Shown piece after piece: positions 11,351 through 23,023 of a stretch of 64,000 nt of DNA. The translations under genes and the position numbers were made by a program. The stretch spans positions 20,926,875 to 20,990,874 of the forward strand of contig NC_088654.1 of assembly GCF_964019385.1 (NCBI RefSeq), in the 5' to 3' direction. Position 1 is the first letter of the stretch. Every line of letters begins with the position of its first letter. The notes below the pieces were generated by a model. The model saw nothing but the letters and a program-made list of their open reading frames with translations, was not told the DNA's origin and searched no databases. Origin of the DNA: Sycon ciliatum (taxonomy: Eukaryota; Porifera; Calcarea; Leucosolenida; Sycettidae).

Positions 11351-11612
11351 AACGTTCTTTGGCCTACACCAATCACTGAAAGAAGAAGATTTTCTCCCTT
11401 TTCAAGCAGTTCACTTCCCCGACTGATGCTTTGAAGAAGAAGATATCTTTTTTCTTTCAGTACGTATTGTGTAAAGGGAGAAAACGTTCTTTGGCCTACA
11501 CCAATCACTGAAAGAAGAAGATTTTCTCCCTTTTCAAGCAGTTCACTTCCCCGACTGATGCTTTGAAGAAGAAGATATCTTTTTTCTTTCAGTACGTATT
11601 GTGTAAAGGGAG
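11351..11612. repeat. Tandem duplication of a 132-bp unit
   Basis: Two nearly identical copies start aacgttctttggcctacacc at 11,351 and 11,483. Because 132 is divisible by three, a minus-strand frame stays open through both copies, but I see no other evidence of coding. Confidence 0.9.
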
Positions 11613-11640
11613 ACGAAAGGGGCAAAGAAGAAAGGTATTA

Positions 11641-11642
<2 letters not shown>

Positions 11643-11703
<61 letters not shown>

Positions 11704-11757
11704 GCGTGTGCGTGTGCGTGTGCGTGTGCGTGTGTGTGTGTGCGTGTGTGTGTGTAT
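11643..11757. repeat. (GT)n microsatellite with GTGC variant
   Basis: Pure GT gives way to gtgtgc and gtgc variants, and back to GT, over about 115 bp. Long frames here read as Cys/Val or Thr/His and are artefacts. Confidence 0.97.
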
Positions 11758-12306
11758 AAGTTCTTACCCTTAACAAAGTGTATATTGTCAGCATATTCCC
11801 CCGTCGTCCCTGCCACTCTCTACATCAGCCGAGTATGCAGAGGGCGGAGGTCTCAGCCAGGCGCTGGAACTTGTTGTTATGGAACTAATTATCGATGGTC
11901 TATCAGTATCAGGCTGAGCACAATGAAAGAATGGAACACAAGCATCAATGGATGTGACCAACACGTACAGCCGCACATGTATTTCTCTTTCTTCAGATTG
12001 CTCAATTCAATCGCTTGCAAGGCTGAAGAATTGACGGCCACTATTCAGCCTGGTCTACATCACACTGCTATGAAGTGGCTTTTCAGGCCAGTGAATCCCT
12101 CCTTTTTCGGGGGAGGGGAGGGTCTTTTTTACCTACACACACGTCACACCACAAGCATTGGTTGTTGGTAACCACCCCGGAGAATGAAAGAAAAGTCAGG
12201 AGCCTACGCAAGACAAGAAAGACGTGTTTCGGACAATAGCCGCAAGGAATCGAACCCGCAAAGTCTCGATTGGAATTTGCTGCACATATCATTGCACCAT
12301 ATGGGA

Positions 12307-12328
12307 CACACACACACACACACCACAT

Positions 12329-12377
<49 letters not shown>

Positions 12378-12436
12378 CACACACCCACGTACACACACAC
12401 ACACACACACCCACGTACACACACACACACACACAT

Positions 12437-12504
<68 letters not shown>
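12307..12504. repeat. (AC)n microsatellite array
   Basis: About 200 bp of CA repeat has inserted acacatgtac and cccacgtac variants that recur regularly, suggesting local amplification of a longer composite unit. Confidence 0.97.
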
Positions 12505-12507
<3 letters not shown>

Positions 12508-12688
12508 TACACAGCGCTACCCTTAGGGCCTAGATAAACTTCCTCGTCAGAATATATTTTTCACATGTTACAGTTGTGAGGATCCAGCAACCCAATGACC
12601 TATCGTAACTGCAATGCTCCTAGATACAATTCAGACTTGAAGGAAAATTAATAGTCATTATGCATCAATACAGCGTTAGCATGCTCAC

Positions 12689-12777
12689 CATATCCGCAAT
12701 GACTGCATCTGGTGGTCCATCCTGCATGTCCTGTGAGTCCTGATGTTCCTGCATGTCCGCTGACTGGCCTTCATTCA
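12689..12777 (-). CDS. Candidate 89-bp exon, Gln/Asp-rich
   Basis: The acceptor is tgttctgctgcag and the donor GTGAGC at 12,683-12,688. Two bases plus 29 codons read NEGQSADMQEHQDSQDMQDG and onward, so entry is phase 1 and exit phase 0. It links in phase to 10,094-10,161 downstream. It does not directly fit the best donor of the exon at 15,171-16,697 (phase 2). A small intervening exon could bridge: candidates of 20 bp near 14,872-14,891 or 8 bp near 13,233-13,240 both convert phase 2 to 1, but neither is firm. Confidence 0.5.
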
Positions 12778-12947
12778 CTGCAGCAGAACAACATAATACA
12801 ACAAGAGTGACGTCGACGACAACGACGACAAAAACAACAGCCTAACGACAGCAAAAGAAGCCGGTCGATTCCAGTAATGCAAGTAGCTCATTTGCTCAGA
12901 ACAACAGACAATGGCTTCCGGAGGATTTTTGCGAGTTCATTTTGTTT

Positions 12948-13031
12948 TAATAATGCAATGAATAAAAACTCTATGTGCACTCATATCACAACCATATGAG
13001 TGCACATAGAGTTTTATTCACTGCATTATTC
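12948..13031. repeat. Long perfect hairpin, possible foldback element
   Basis: Arms of about 36 bases (containing ctatgtgcactcatat) are complementary with one or two indels and enclose a 7-base loop (cacaacc). It is too short for a gene. It may be a minimal foldback or MITE. Confidence 0.85.
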
Positions 13032-13459
13032 AGATTATTGTCTCCACGTCGCCTTCTTAAACAGTTTGTTTTCTTGCAATTAGTAGCTTATCTCTGCAAT
13101 GTTACTTGATTTTCACAAGTTATCGTCTCGTAATTCCTACATCCGTGATTCTCGTACATCGACTTGAATGATGCTTGCTGCTGCTGCTCCGACAGACAGT
13201 GGTCACTCCTCCAGCACCTCATTTCAATTCGTACCTTCCCCACTGAACACCCGAGGAAGGGTGTTAGGGGAATGTTTGTGCATTGGCCAGGCGCGTCACA
13301 GGACAGTGGGGAGTGGCACGTGTGTGCGTGGGGGGGGGGGGGAGAGATCCCCGGGGAAAAAATATTGGATTTTTCGACCGACGGGCACGTTGTACGCTCT
13401 TTTATTGGCTTCTTGGATGGACTGGGTGGGCCATCAATGTAACCTCAATGAACAGTGGT

Positions 13460-13519
13460 ACGACCATGGTGCTACTGGTGCTACTGGTGCTACTGGTGCT
13501 ACTGGTGCTACTGGTGCTA
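13460..13519. repeat. 9-bp tandem repeat (GGTGCTACT)n
   Basis: Six near-perfect copies. The plus frame gives Gly-Ala-Thr repeats, but no splice sites or flanking coding support a gene. Confidence 0.95.
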
Positions 13520-13665
13520 ATGGCCGTACCGTGCATGATTCCCCTGATAGTAGTACAAATTGGCACCACCTCACAGTATGCAGGTGTAGGTGTGTTACCA
13601 TGGTTACCCTAGCTGTAGCAACGCACCGCGCCGGCTTAGTGGGCTACTACTTCTGAAGTAGCCTT

Positions 13666-14066
13666 CAATGCAGTGTGTGTTCCATAAGTAATGTGTATGT
13701 GTGTAAGTGTGCAGTGCATCTTCCATAAGGAATGTGTATGTGTGTAAGTGTGCAGTGCATCTTCCATAAGTAATGTGTATGTGTGTAAGTGTGCATTGCA
13801 TCTTCCACAAGTAATGTGTATGTGTGTAAGTGTGCAGTGCATCTTCCATAAGTAATGTGTATGTGTGTAAGTGTGCTGTGCATCTTCCATAAGTAATGTG
13901 TATGTGTGTAAGTGTGCAGTGCATCTTCCATAAGGAATGTGTATGTGTGTAAGTGTGCAGTGCATCTTCCATAAGTAATGTGTATGTGTGTAAGTGTGCA
14001 TTGCATCTTCCACAAGTAATGTGTATGTGTGTAAGTGTGCAGTGCATCTTCCATAAGTAATGTGTA
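13666..14066. repeat. 41-bp minisatellite, about 9.7 copies
   Basis: The unit contains catcttccataagtaatg followed by tgtatgtgtgtaagtgtg, with aagg/aagt and cat/cac variants alternating in a higher-order pattern. The array runs directly into the 12-bp array, whose unit resembles the gtgtgtaa part of this one. Confidence 0.95.
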
Positions 14067-14702
14067 TGTGTGGGTAAGTGTGTGGGTAAGTGTGTGGATA
14101 AGTGTGTGGATAAGTGTGTGGATAAGTGTGTGGATAAGTGTGTGGATAAGTGTGTGGGTAAGTGTGTGGGTAAGTGTGTGGATAAGTGTGTGGATAAGTG
14201 TGTGGATAAGTGTGTGGATAAGTGTGTGGATAAGTGTGTGGATAAGTGTGTGGATAAGTGTGTGGGTAAGTGTGTGGATAAGTGTGTGGATAAGTGTGTG
14301 GATAAGTGTGTGGGTAAGTGTGTGGGTAAGTGTGTGTGTAAGTGTGTGGGTAAGTGTGTGGATAAGTGTGTGGGTAAGTGCGTGGGTAAGTGTGTGGATA
14401 AGTGTGTGGATACATGTAAGTGTGTGGGTGGATAAGTGTGTGGATAAGTGTGTGGATAAGTGTGTGGGTAAGTGTGTGGGTAAGTGCGTGGGTAAGTGCG
14501 TGGGTAAGTGTGTGGGTAAGTGTGTGTGTAAGTGTGTGGGTAAGTGTGTGGGTAAGTGCGTGGGTAAGTGTGTGGGTAAGTGTGTGGGTAAGTGTGTGTG
14601 TAAGTGTGTGGGTAAGTGTGTGGATAAGTGTGTGGATAAGTGTGTGGGTAAGTGTGTGGGTAAGTATGTGGGTAAGTGTGTGGGTCAGTGTGTGGATAAG
14701 TT
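14067..14702. repeat. 12-bp satellite (TAAGTGTGTGGA)n, about 53 copies
   Basis: The unit alternates between ...TGGA, ...TGGG and ...TGTG forms. All frames are open through it (for example Val-Ser-Val-Trp-Ile on plus, Thr-Tyr-Pro-His on minus), which explains the long spurious frames. It probably arose by amplification of the tail of the preceding 41-bp unit. Confidence 0.95.
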
Positions 14703-14907
14703 GATCCGTGCATTCAACGGTGATGCCGTTGCTTCTCAAAGCGGCACCCCAAACCTGAAAGGAGAGCACAGCAGTGCAGTACGTCACTTTGGCTGCAACC
14801 CTGGAAGAGTTTGTGCAAAATCTAATACTCCTGTAGCGTAATGCTCACCCAAGGTTTTCAGAACACCACCACAATCTTACAATCAAAACATCTCCAGATA
14901 CTAGGCG

Positions 14908-14928
14908 GGGGGGGGGGGGGGGGGGGGC
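14908..14928. repeat. Poly-G tract
   Basis: About 20 guanines on the plus strand. On the minus strand this is a poly-C tract just before gcctag, a possible splice acceptor for a 20-bp candidate exon. Confidence 0.9.
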
Positions 14929-15170
14929 CTGGCGGTCCCTCACCGTAAAGCTCACCCATGGTTTTCACTACATCACCGCAATGTTACAAGCAGAACATCT
15001 GCAGACTAAAGTGGACGCCAGCACCCAACAACTACGGAACACGATAGCGGAGGCTGCTACAATATTCAACAAAACGTGGCTCAATCCAGCGACGCTTTCG
15101 TTGCATATCAAAGCCTGTCATTGGCAACACAAAACATCGCATCGAGCTGCAAACAACAACACCCACAAAC

Positions 15171-16697
15171 CTGTCACTGGGATGTTTCTTGCGACCAAAC
15201 ACATCCTCCTCTTCATCGTCCATTGTAATCCCCCTGTTCGTCTCCACAACTGTCGAGGATGGCTTGGAACGGCGTGCTGCTGCTGCTGCTGTACTGCCAG
15301 TGGTTCCTTCACGGCTAGCACCCGTGCGCGCAAGCGATTGTCCAGTAGACTGAACAATGGATGACTCGTGTAAGCTTGCCATTGGTGCCCTGTGCGACGG
15401 GTTAAGACCGAGAGGTTCCGTGGGCGGTCCGTAGTTCTGCGACAACGTGGACCTCGGGCCAAGCCTCATTGGTGGACGGTCCAGGGCTAGGGCTGGGGCT
15501 GGTTCACGTGGCGGCCCACGGTTTGCTAGGACGGATAGAGATGCAGCTTCTGACCGCCTGTCTCTAGCCAGTCCCCGCGCCGCGTACTCCGGGGAGCGCG
15601 ACCTGGTGCGTGCGCCGGTCAGGGGAGGTCTCCGGGGTGTTTGCTGCTGCGACTCGGAAGGGCCGCGCAATGTACCCGGGGGCTGCGACCGGCCCATTGA
15701 GCCGGATGGCGCCTGATCAGGCGGCCCCCTGTAGCGCCCGGCGGCCGAGTAGTTGGGATCATGAGGTTTAGTCGTGGGAGGCTGATCCAGACCCTCGGCA
15801 GCGCTCTCACGGGCATTGGGCTGTTCTTGGTAGCCCCTAAGGATATCCTCCGGTTTCCAATTTTTCCAAACTGGATTTGGATTATCCTTTGTAATCTTGT
15901 GCATTAAAGCACGCCAGCGCTCATTAATACTGGTAGCAGCCGGGACTTCCACAATGCTTTCATGCGATTTGGTCATTGACTGGGTGGCCTGCCTGGCGGC
16001 CACTTTCAGATCTCCTTCGGATCTGACGTGACGTATGGAGACATCACCCTTCTGCTTCCCCATGTCCTGGAAAGAGAACTTAATCCCCTGGACATTTTTC
16101 GTCTTCGCCTGGGGCATTGGCGTGCCTAGGCGCGCTCCACCGGCAGTTTTCATCGGCATTTCAGACGTAGCCACGGGCGGCATTCTTTCTTTTGCCTGTG
16201 CCTCTCTGCCCAGTCCCGTGGTTCTCGGAGCCAATGATGCATACCTGGCATTAAGTGCGGCTTCATAGTCTTTTACTGCCTGAATGATCCTTGGAGACTT
16301 TGGGGGTAGCAGTCTTCCCGCTTGTCCGCCCTGCTGTGCCCTTGCATCAGGTCTAGACGGCACGTACGTAGAGCTGGGAACGTATTTAGTGGCGCCCGTT
16401 TCCTTTGTTTCCTTAGCCTTCTTGTCTTTCTCGGACAGTGCCTGTGGTGCGTGTCTGTGGCCATGCAAGGGTTCGCTGCGTCCACGAGTCTGTCCGGTGG
16501 CAGCAGCTCCCTTCGCACCACTCTCGTTCGCCTTTGAGAATGCATGTGAAAACGGGTCCTCTTCTGTACCCTCTCGTGCCGTCTCGAGAATTGTCGACGG
16601 TCGGTTTCGACTCTGCCAAAACTCGCGCACTCTGTACGTACCACTTTCTCTGCTGGGAGCAGTTGCTGCTTGGGCACCTTCACCCTCGGCATCATCC
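15171..16697 (-). CDS. Gene M exon 10: long charged, disordered cytoplasmic-type exon
   Basis: This 1.5-kb exon follows the second transmembrane exon (18,023-18,191). Using the AG of gggcag at 16,698-16,699, entry is phase 2 and matches that exon's exit. The protein is rich in Arg, Pro, Ser and Gly, with segments such as INERWRALMHKITKDNPNPV and PSSTYVPSRPDARAQQG, RS-like stretches, and an acidic end MDDEEEDVFGRKKHPSD. No enzyme domain is seen. The likely end is a GTTTGT donor at 15,165-15,170 (phase 2); alternatively the frame runs on to a stop at 15,032. An upstream AG at 16,703 would instead put a different frame in use. I infer a long intracellular tail. Confidence 0.7.
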
Positions 16698-17030
16698 CTG
16701 CCCTGTGGGACAAGCAGCAGAGAGGAACAGAGGGAACATGTGATAAAATTCTACAGTCCATTTCAAAAACATAGACGCATGGTATTTTTGAAATATTTAA
16801 AATTTGCCTGGAGCTTCTTGAGAATTTTTTCCGGAATATTGCTCAGGTCCTGCCTGCAATTACTCTCACATAGATTTTTAAGCGATCAGATAACAAGCAC
16901 CCAATTTCGAAATTTTTGTGCACAAAGTGATCACAGATTTTATGTGGCATAGATGCTGGCCTACCGGTTTTTTGAAATCATGCGCCTATATTTTTGAAAC
17001 GCACTGTAGTCGGAGACAAGACAGCAATAT

Positions 17031-17118
17031 TGATAGAAACACAACAAATCTACAACCAACGGACACCGATACTGATTCGTTTCGAGAGAAACGTTTTTTT
17101 CTCCAGAATTCATCTTGT
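17031..17118. repeat. Inverted repeat, left arm
   Basis: About 85 bases here match, inverted, 17,820-17,901 (shared blocks ctacaacca and ggacaccgat, and ccagaattcatc at the end). The two arms flank the 500-bp TG microsatellite and may be the TIRs of a small element that has been filled by repeat expansion. Confidence 0.75.
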
Positions 17119-17164
17119 TGCTTCAAGTGACACGTTGCTCCTCTTCATAGTGTGTGAAGCTATG

Positions 17165-17672
<508 letters not shown>

Positions 17673-17819
17673 GGTTTTCGCCCGGCCACATGCTGTTCTT
17701 TATACCATATAGATGGTACCCACTCTGCATAGACTACTTTCACACCTTAAGCAGTTGTATTCTCTGCTACCATGAGCTTCTTCTTTCATTCTCTCCATCA
17801 TCTACCAGAAGTAGTCACT

Positions 17820-17901
17820 GATGAATTCTGGAGAAAAACGTTGCTGTTGAAACAAATCGGTGTCCACTGGTTGTAGATTAGTTGTGCTTCTATCAGTAGA
17901 T
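17820..17901. repeat. Inverted repeat, right arm
   Basis: This is the complement of 17,031-17,118 with about 15 percent mismatch. See the left arm. Confidence 0.75.
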
Positions 17902-18022
17902 TGATATGCAACTGGGGGAAAATGTCCCAACTCTTGTTGGCTGATGTAGGAATGAAATGACCCTAAAATTAGTAACAGAGGGACATGTTCCAAAAATGAA
18001 TACCCTTTTTGAAACTGCTCAC

Positions 18023-18191
18023 CGTTCCCCGTTGTCCCGGAGCCAAGCGGCGTTCATATCCTTGCGTTTTCTATGAACACGCAGACACAGAGAGACCAAG
18101 AGTGCAGTCATGGCAACCAAGCTAAGCATTGTGAATGTGCAATACAGAGACAACAAGAGATACGGAATACGGAAGTTCCACATAAACTCTC
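18023..18191 (-). CDS. Gene M exon 9: transmembrane exon
   Basis: Acceptor gctatgcag, preceded by a long C-tract on this strand, and donor GTGAGC at 18,017-18,022 bound 169 bp: two bases, 55 codons and two bases. The reading contains a clear membrane helix, about 28 residues, from PYLLLSLYCTFTMLSLVAM to TALLVSLCLRV, followed by the stop-transfer cluster HRKRKD. Entry phase 1 matches exon 8 and exit phase 2 matches exon 10. Basic residues after the helix predict that the C-terminus is inside the cell. The earlier membrane exon at 34,839 predicts the same orientation, which is odd for one protein. Confidence 0.7.
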
Positions 18192-18209
18192 CTGCATAGC
18201 ATGCCATCG

Positions 18210-18223
18210 GGGGGGGGGGGGGG
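18210..18223. repeat. Poly-G tract next to exon 9
   Basis: Fourteen guanines on plus, giving an uninterrupted C-tract on the minus strand about 20 bases upstream of the exon 9 acceptor, where a polypyrimidine tract is expected. Confidence 0.85.
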
Positions 18224-18606
18224 GAGTTTACGTGGTGCTTCCACAATCAAATTCACTGTTGACAATTTGAACTCGGATGCTGAGCCAATGCATTCATGGA
18301 TAAAAAGAAAGGACAACATGTTACGAGATCATAATAAAGTCAGTGAGCTAGGTGTGAGGTCATTGAATGTCTCAGTACTCCTTGTCAGTTTTGTGCCACT
18401 TTGTCGCACTTGCTGACTGTATAGGATCTGGTTACGCTGGTGGACAGTTAGTCATCACTCGTAGCATTTCGTCCTGTATTTTTAACTACGGTTGACAATT
18501 CACTAAATTTGGTCCGAGCTTTGTATACTCCACATATCAATAGCTTGCCTATTAGTCAAAGGTGATCACGAACGGATCACATGAACCAGACTTATGAACA
18601 CGATTA

Positions 18607-18794
18607 CAGTTAACTTCGCTTATAACGACATTTGGCGGGGCATCAAAAAAGTGTCCTTATTCGCGAAGTGTCGTTATACGCGAAGTCTCATTATGTGTAT
18701 TACAGTGGGATGGGACTTCGCTCTGGGCATGGAAAGTCTGTCGTTATTCGCGAATGGTCGTTATATCCGCAGTTGTTATTAACGAAGTTGACTG
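18607..18794 (+). mobile_element. 188-bp MITE (pogo/Tigger-like ends), copy 1
   Basis: The element has ends CAGTTAACTTCGC and its imperfect complement gaagttgactg, is flanked by TA on both sides, and is filled with ataacgac motifs. An inverted copy of identical length lies at 35,946-36,133. CAGT ends with a TA target duplication are typical of pogo/Tigger elements of the Tc1/mariner superfamily. No transposase is present. Confidence 0.85.
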
Positions 18795-19150
18795 TACACA
18801 GTACTACAGTCCATTCATAAAAAAGATGAGTGCTGGCTCCGGTGTGCTCCCGTATCTGGCAATTCTCGTGATTCGTGACAGTTCAGTGCCATGAAATTTG
18901 AGGTTTGAAAAAGGGTCCAAAAAGGTACGTCAACTGGGCTTTGAACCGCACAATGCAGTGATACAAGTAGAGTGAAACGGAATGGATTTTCATGGCTTTT
19001 TCCCAATTCAGTGCTTATAAGACAAAACCTGGCCGAAATCTTATTCTTGTTATGGCTTGCTTTACGGAGAAATGAGAAACAAAAAGGGAAGAGCATTCCA
19101 TGGGGAAGTGCAGAAAAAATTGTGAAAAAGCTCAAAACTTGACCCATTTA

Positions 19151-19549
19151 CCGTATTTTCCCCAATAAATGTACAGTCCTTTTATTTTTTCAAAGGTGGT
19201 CAGACCTGTACTACTATAGGAGACTGTACTAGTATTGGAGACGTGTACTTTTGTTGTTTCTGGAAAGATTGATTGTCTGGGTTGGGTGGTAAACAACTAG
19301 TGATAATGATACTGTAAGGTTGTAAATCCATCCCACCATGGTAAGGATCAGTGTACAAAGACACAAAGATGATGAACGGGTAAGAAAAACGAAGTAAGGT
19401 ACCTGTACCCCAGTAATGCCCATCACATCATTCCGGCATGTACTATTATTAGAGACGTGTCTTTTATATTTTTGATCAACGCTCAACATGTACTACAATT
19501 GGAGACGTACTAGTATTGGAGACGTGTACGTTTAATGGGGAAAATATGG
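19151..19549. mobile_element. 399-bp TIR element with TA target duplication
   Basis: CCGTATTTTCCCC at the left and ggggaaaatatgg at the right are inverted repeats flanked by TA. Internally the phrase attggagacgtgtac recurs near both ends. There is no coding. It is probably a Tc1/mariner-type MITE. Confidence 0.8.
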
Positions 19550-21225
19550 TATGCCCAAAAGCAAGGATATCATCTTTTTTCTGATGTACTGTAGTACGGT
19601 GCTGCTCAATGACTTCCAATCTCGCAAATCAAGTTTGCGCTCTGCACTAGTTCACATCGCAGTGTTCGCAGGTCTAGGACTGCGTAGTGCCCGCGGTGGC
19701 ATTCACTCGCTTGATTCGGGCCTCACTGAACGGTGCTGCAGTATGTTGCTTGCACCACTCCCACAATGCACCTGCCCAAGGGAACGGCTTTCGAACACAA
19801 AAAGTCGGCATGACTGGTTTTACAGCTTGGGTTTTCATAATGAACGAATCCATTGCTACAAAATTCTGTGTCACTTGGCAAGGGAAGAGCAACCCATGCC
19901 ATGTGCAGACTTACCGGTCTAGCAGCAGTCGGGCGATCTGCAGAATTTTCTCCTCCCACCTCTGCAGCAGAAATAACAAACAACGAGCATTCTTCCTTAT
20001 CTCTCTCTGTCTCTCTCTCTGTCTGTCTCTCTCTCTCTGGCATTCGCATTCCTGTAATTGGGCATGCTTGCCCGTTTGAATCGCGAATTTAAATACACAA
20101 CAAAGAACGCCCGCTGGCTTAACAAAGTGTTTCTTGAGCCAGGCATGGTAATGAACTAAATGAAGTGGTCACAACAGCATCATCCAGAAACCTTCACTCT
20201 TTACATCACTGACCAGAATCCCACACGAGGTCCACACACTTCAGAAACATAATTGGAAGAGGATTCCATAGGGGTTTGTAGGCAAAATTCTGAAAAAACT
20301 CAAATTTGACCCATTTACGGCCAGAAGTCCATCTTTTTTTGTGAATGGACAATAGATACTCTAAATCCAGGAATTATTGGTAGTGTAATATTTTCGGTAT
20401 TACCCAATATCAACGGTTCGGTAGCGCGAAAATTTGGTAAACCAGTTTTCCATACTGCAGTCGGCATGCATGTACGTATATTTTCGGTGCATTTCATTTT
20501 ACAGTCCGTTTCAAAAAGATTTGCAATCCTGGCGATCGCCCGCGGAGTTTGGCGTCTTACCGTACGAGCACTCGAGCGCTGCCTGGAAAAACTCACTGTG
20601 AACTCGAAGAAATATTCCGCGCGAAAGCAGGAAAATGACAACTCACTCACGTTGATACAGTCATGTACGTCTGTCGTCTGGTTTACAACAAACGAGTTCT
20701 TCCTCGTATCGATAATGGAGTCAGAGCTAGAGAGGACATGTCGAAACGAAAGTGTTGTAAATGTTGACGAGCGGCATGGGTCCCAATTCGTTTTGTGACC
20801 AAAATAGCTTCTTTGAGCTGCGATGCAATTTACTCACCGTGTGACGAAAACGACATCGACACGGCTCATTCCCAAGGCCATGACTTGGCAAAGCTATCCG
20901 TGGGACTTCGACGACATTTTGAGAAAAGCAGACGCTTGTGAACGCTGATAGAAGACGGCGTTGACTGCTAAATTCAAATAAATTGGCGATCTTGAAATAC
21001 TAGAATAAATCTCAAAAAGCTACAGCGCGATGACTTCCATATTCACTCATACCATTGCAGTGTTGTGGGTGTGTTCACATGGCGTGAGCCAGTCAAGTGT
21101 CAGTCAGTTCGGCAGGAAGCGCGAGCTCCAAAAACAACAACAAGTCGTTTGGTGCAGCCATCTTCTTTGTCTTGTACCAGCTTGATCACCAAAACAATGA
21201 AGAAAAAAAGTTTGACTTGAAGATA
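19550..21225. other. No supported gene; diverged repeats
   Basis: Short frames on both strands lack splice context. A phrase near 20,250-20,310 (gaagaggattcca...tttgacccattta) resembles 19,080-19,150, so an old repeat family is present. A CT-rich tract lies at 19,997-20,040. Confidence 0.35.
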
Positions 21226-21292
21226 GGTTGGGATTTGAACTCACAACTTCATTGTCAGCAGACAGCATTCATAACCACAAGGCCAAAAAGGA
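21226..21292 (-). other. tRNA-like sequence (SINE head or tRNA pseudogene)
   Basis: On the minus strand TGGCCTTGTGG (A-box-like) is followed 33 bases later by GAGTTCAAATCCC (B-box-like), the spacing of an internal RNA polymerase III promoter. Acceptor and anticodon stems do not pair well, so it is not a functional tRNA gene. A SINE remnant is the likely source. Confidence 0.55.
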
Positions 21293-21775
21293 AAGGATAA
21301 ATCGTGGGTTTTGATAAAAAATCGATACTGGCTTCCTGGGCAAATTGTAAACCATGGGAAAAGGCCGGAAACCTGGCCGAAATTCTAACTCCTTAACGGC
21401 TGATCCAATTGTTCCGAAACCTTCACAGAACAATTTGCCGTGTCCTAACAAGCCATTCTATGTACTTTGTTGTCCAAATTTCCCTTATCTTCATACTTTT
21501 CAAGACCCAAACCTGATTGTAAATCTTTTTGAAACAGACTATAGGTATAAATCACCTGTACTAAAGTTACCGGAAATAATACTCCACCGAAATATTTAGT
21601 TTTACAGTAAAAACAAACCATGATGGTGCAAGCACCAGCAACAAAAGCACAGGAATACACATGGCGGTGGCAGGCGAAGCAGTGGAGGTGGGGCAAGAGC
21701 AGCTAAAGCTAGCAAGGGTATCAGCATTCTAGCACTGCTCATGCACGCCAAACAGAACAATGCTAACTGCTATGA

Positions 21776-22071
21776 CCGGTATCAAGAGTACATAACCCCC
21801 AAGAGTGTGCAACTCCAGCTATGGGGTCTGCGACGGCAGAACTTCACATCACGTGATGAACCCGTACACATTATTTGCACTCTGTGCATGATTGATACAG
21901 GGTTGTACGAAACCCAGCTTTGGGTACAACTCTCTTGTGATCACTTTGCACTGTTTTCCAGTGTAACCTTTTGAACCATGTCACGTGATGTGAAGTTCTG
22001 CCGTCGCAGCACTGCATAGAGGTCGTGCAGGCAGTTGCACACTCTTGGGGTTATGTACTCTTGCCGGTATC
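21776..22071. mobile_element. About 296-bp foldback element
   Basis: Arms of about 85-90 bp are complementary: 21,776-21,859 (ccggtatcaagagtacataa... to tcacgtgatg) against 21,980-22,071. The loop of about 120 bp is AT-rich. There is no coding, so it is probably a MITE. Confidence 0.8.
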
Positions 22072-23023
22072 GAAATCCCAGACCAGGTATACGTACTGCA
22101 GGCACAGGCATGGACTCAACTCTTTCCTTTTCGTGATGGCCAACTGAACTACAGCACCGCTTGAAGGATTCCAAGCATAGAATCTTGCGATGTACGCCTG
22201 TTAATGGTATCAATCTGGGACAAGCGAGCCTGCCTAAAAAGCACGAAGTCCTTTTCATAATGGCTGTATGTATGCTTGTGAGTTAGGCCCCCTACAGACT
22301 ACGTACATAGAACATTCAGTACAAAATCACATAAAACCTAAAAGGCAACATTTTTCCACGCCTGCTGCATTCAGACTACACATTTTACATGCAATATACA
22401 GGCAACCTTTGACCATGCACAATTGCGCAAGGGGCCTGGGATGTATGAACGCGCTCTGCATGCAGTCGTACAAAGTTTGTACATTTGTATGACTGCCTGG
22501 TGAAAGTACGATAAATGCAGGAAAGTTGCCTTGTACAAGGGTTCGCACTCTGCCCGAAAGGATTGGGCAGCTTTTCAGGCTTCCCGCCAGGTTCTTGTTG
22601 TTGTCTTGGAAACTTCTATGTAAATGTGACTTATAGGCTGTTTTGGACCTAGTCTAAAGAGGGCCTAACGGAAGATTCCGAGATACGGGCAGCCTACGGC
22701 GTCTTAAAGGAGAGAAGCTTTACGGAACGACACAAACACATTCCCCCGTCCACATCCATGTCTGCCTATGCCCTCCCTCACCCATCTAATCCAAGACTCA
22801 TGCAAATGCATGCACAGGGAATACATACATGCGGCGTCCCACAATCCTCTGAACGAAATAGATGCCATAAGACAGCCTTTGGCTTTGAAAGAAAGTTTTC
22901 AGGAACAGATAAATTATTACTCAAGTTTCACACTGAGCAGTTGCCTGGCATAAATTGAAGTTGAAACTGAGCATTTGGATTTCCGTGTCAACCGCAGGTT
23001 TGTAGTGAGTGCGTTTTGCTTAC
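22072..23023. other. Intronic DNA, no gene seen
   Basis: Only overlapping short frames are present. The stretch lies between exons 8 and 9 of gene M. Confidence 0.35.

Noticed and set aside
12245..12265. B-box-like gaatcgaacccgc as a tRNA or SINE
   Set aside because: Only a short match, no A-box, and it sits beside a microsatellite; insufficient.
12083..12537. Long frames rich in Cys-Val or Thr-His at 11.5-12.5, 17.1-17.8, 35.1, 39.7 and 49.1 kb
   Set aside because: They are translations of CA/TG microsatellites; stops are absent by composition only.
13604..14841. Frames of 268-383 codons across the 41-bp and 12-bp arrays
   Set aside because: Both repeat units lack stops in several frames. 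There are no splice sites or non-repeat coding to support a protein.
17817..17845. CTGATGA at 17,818 as a further hammerhead core
   Set aside because: No GAAA at the right spacing with a stem III, and no closing stem I; it is a chance match.
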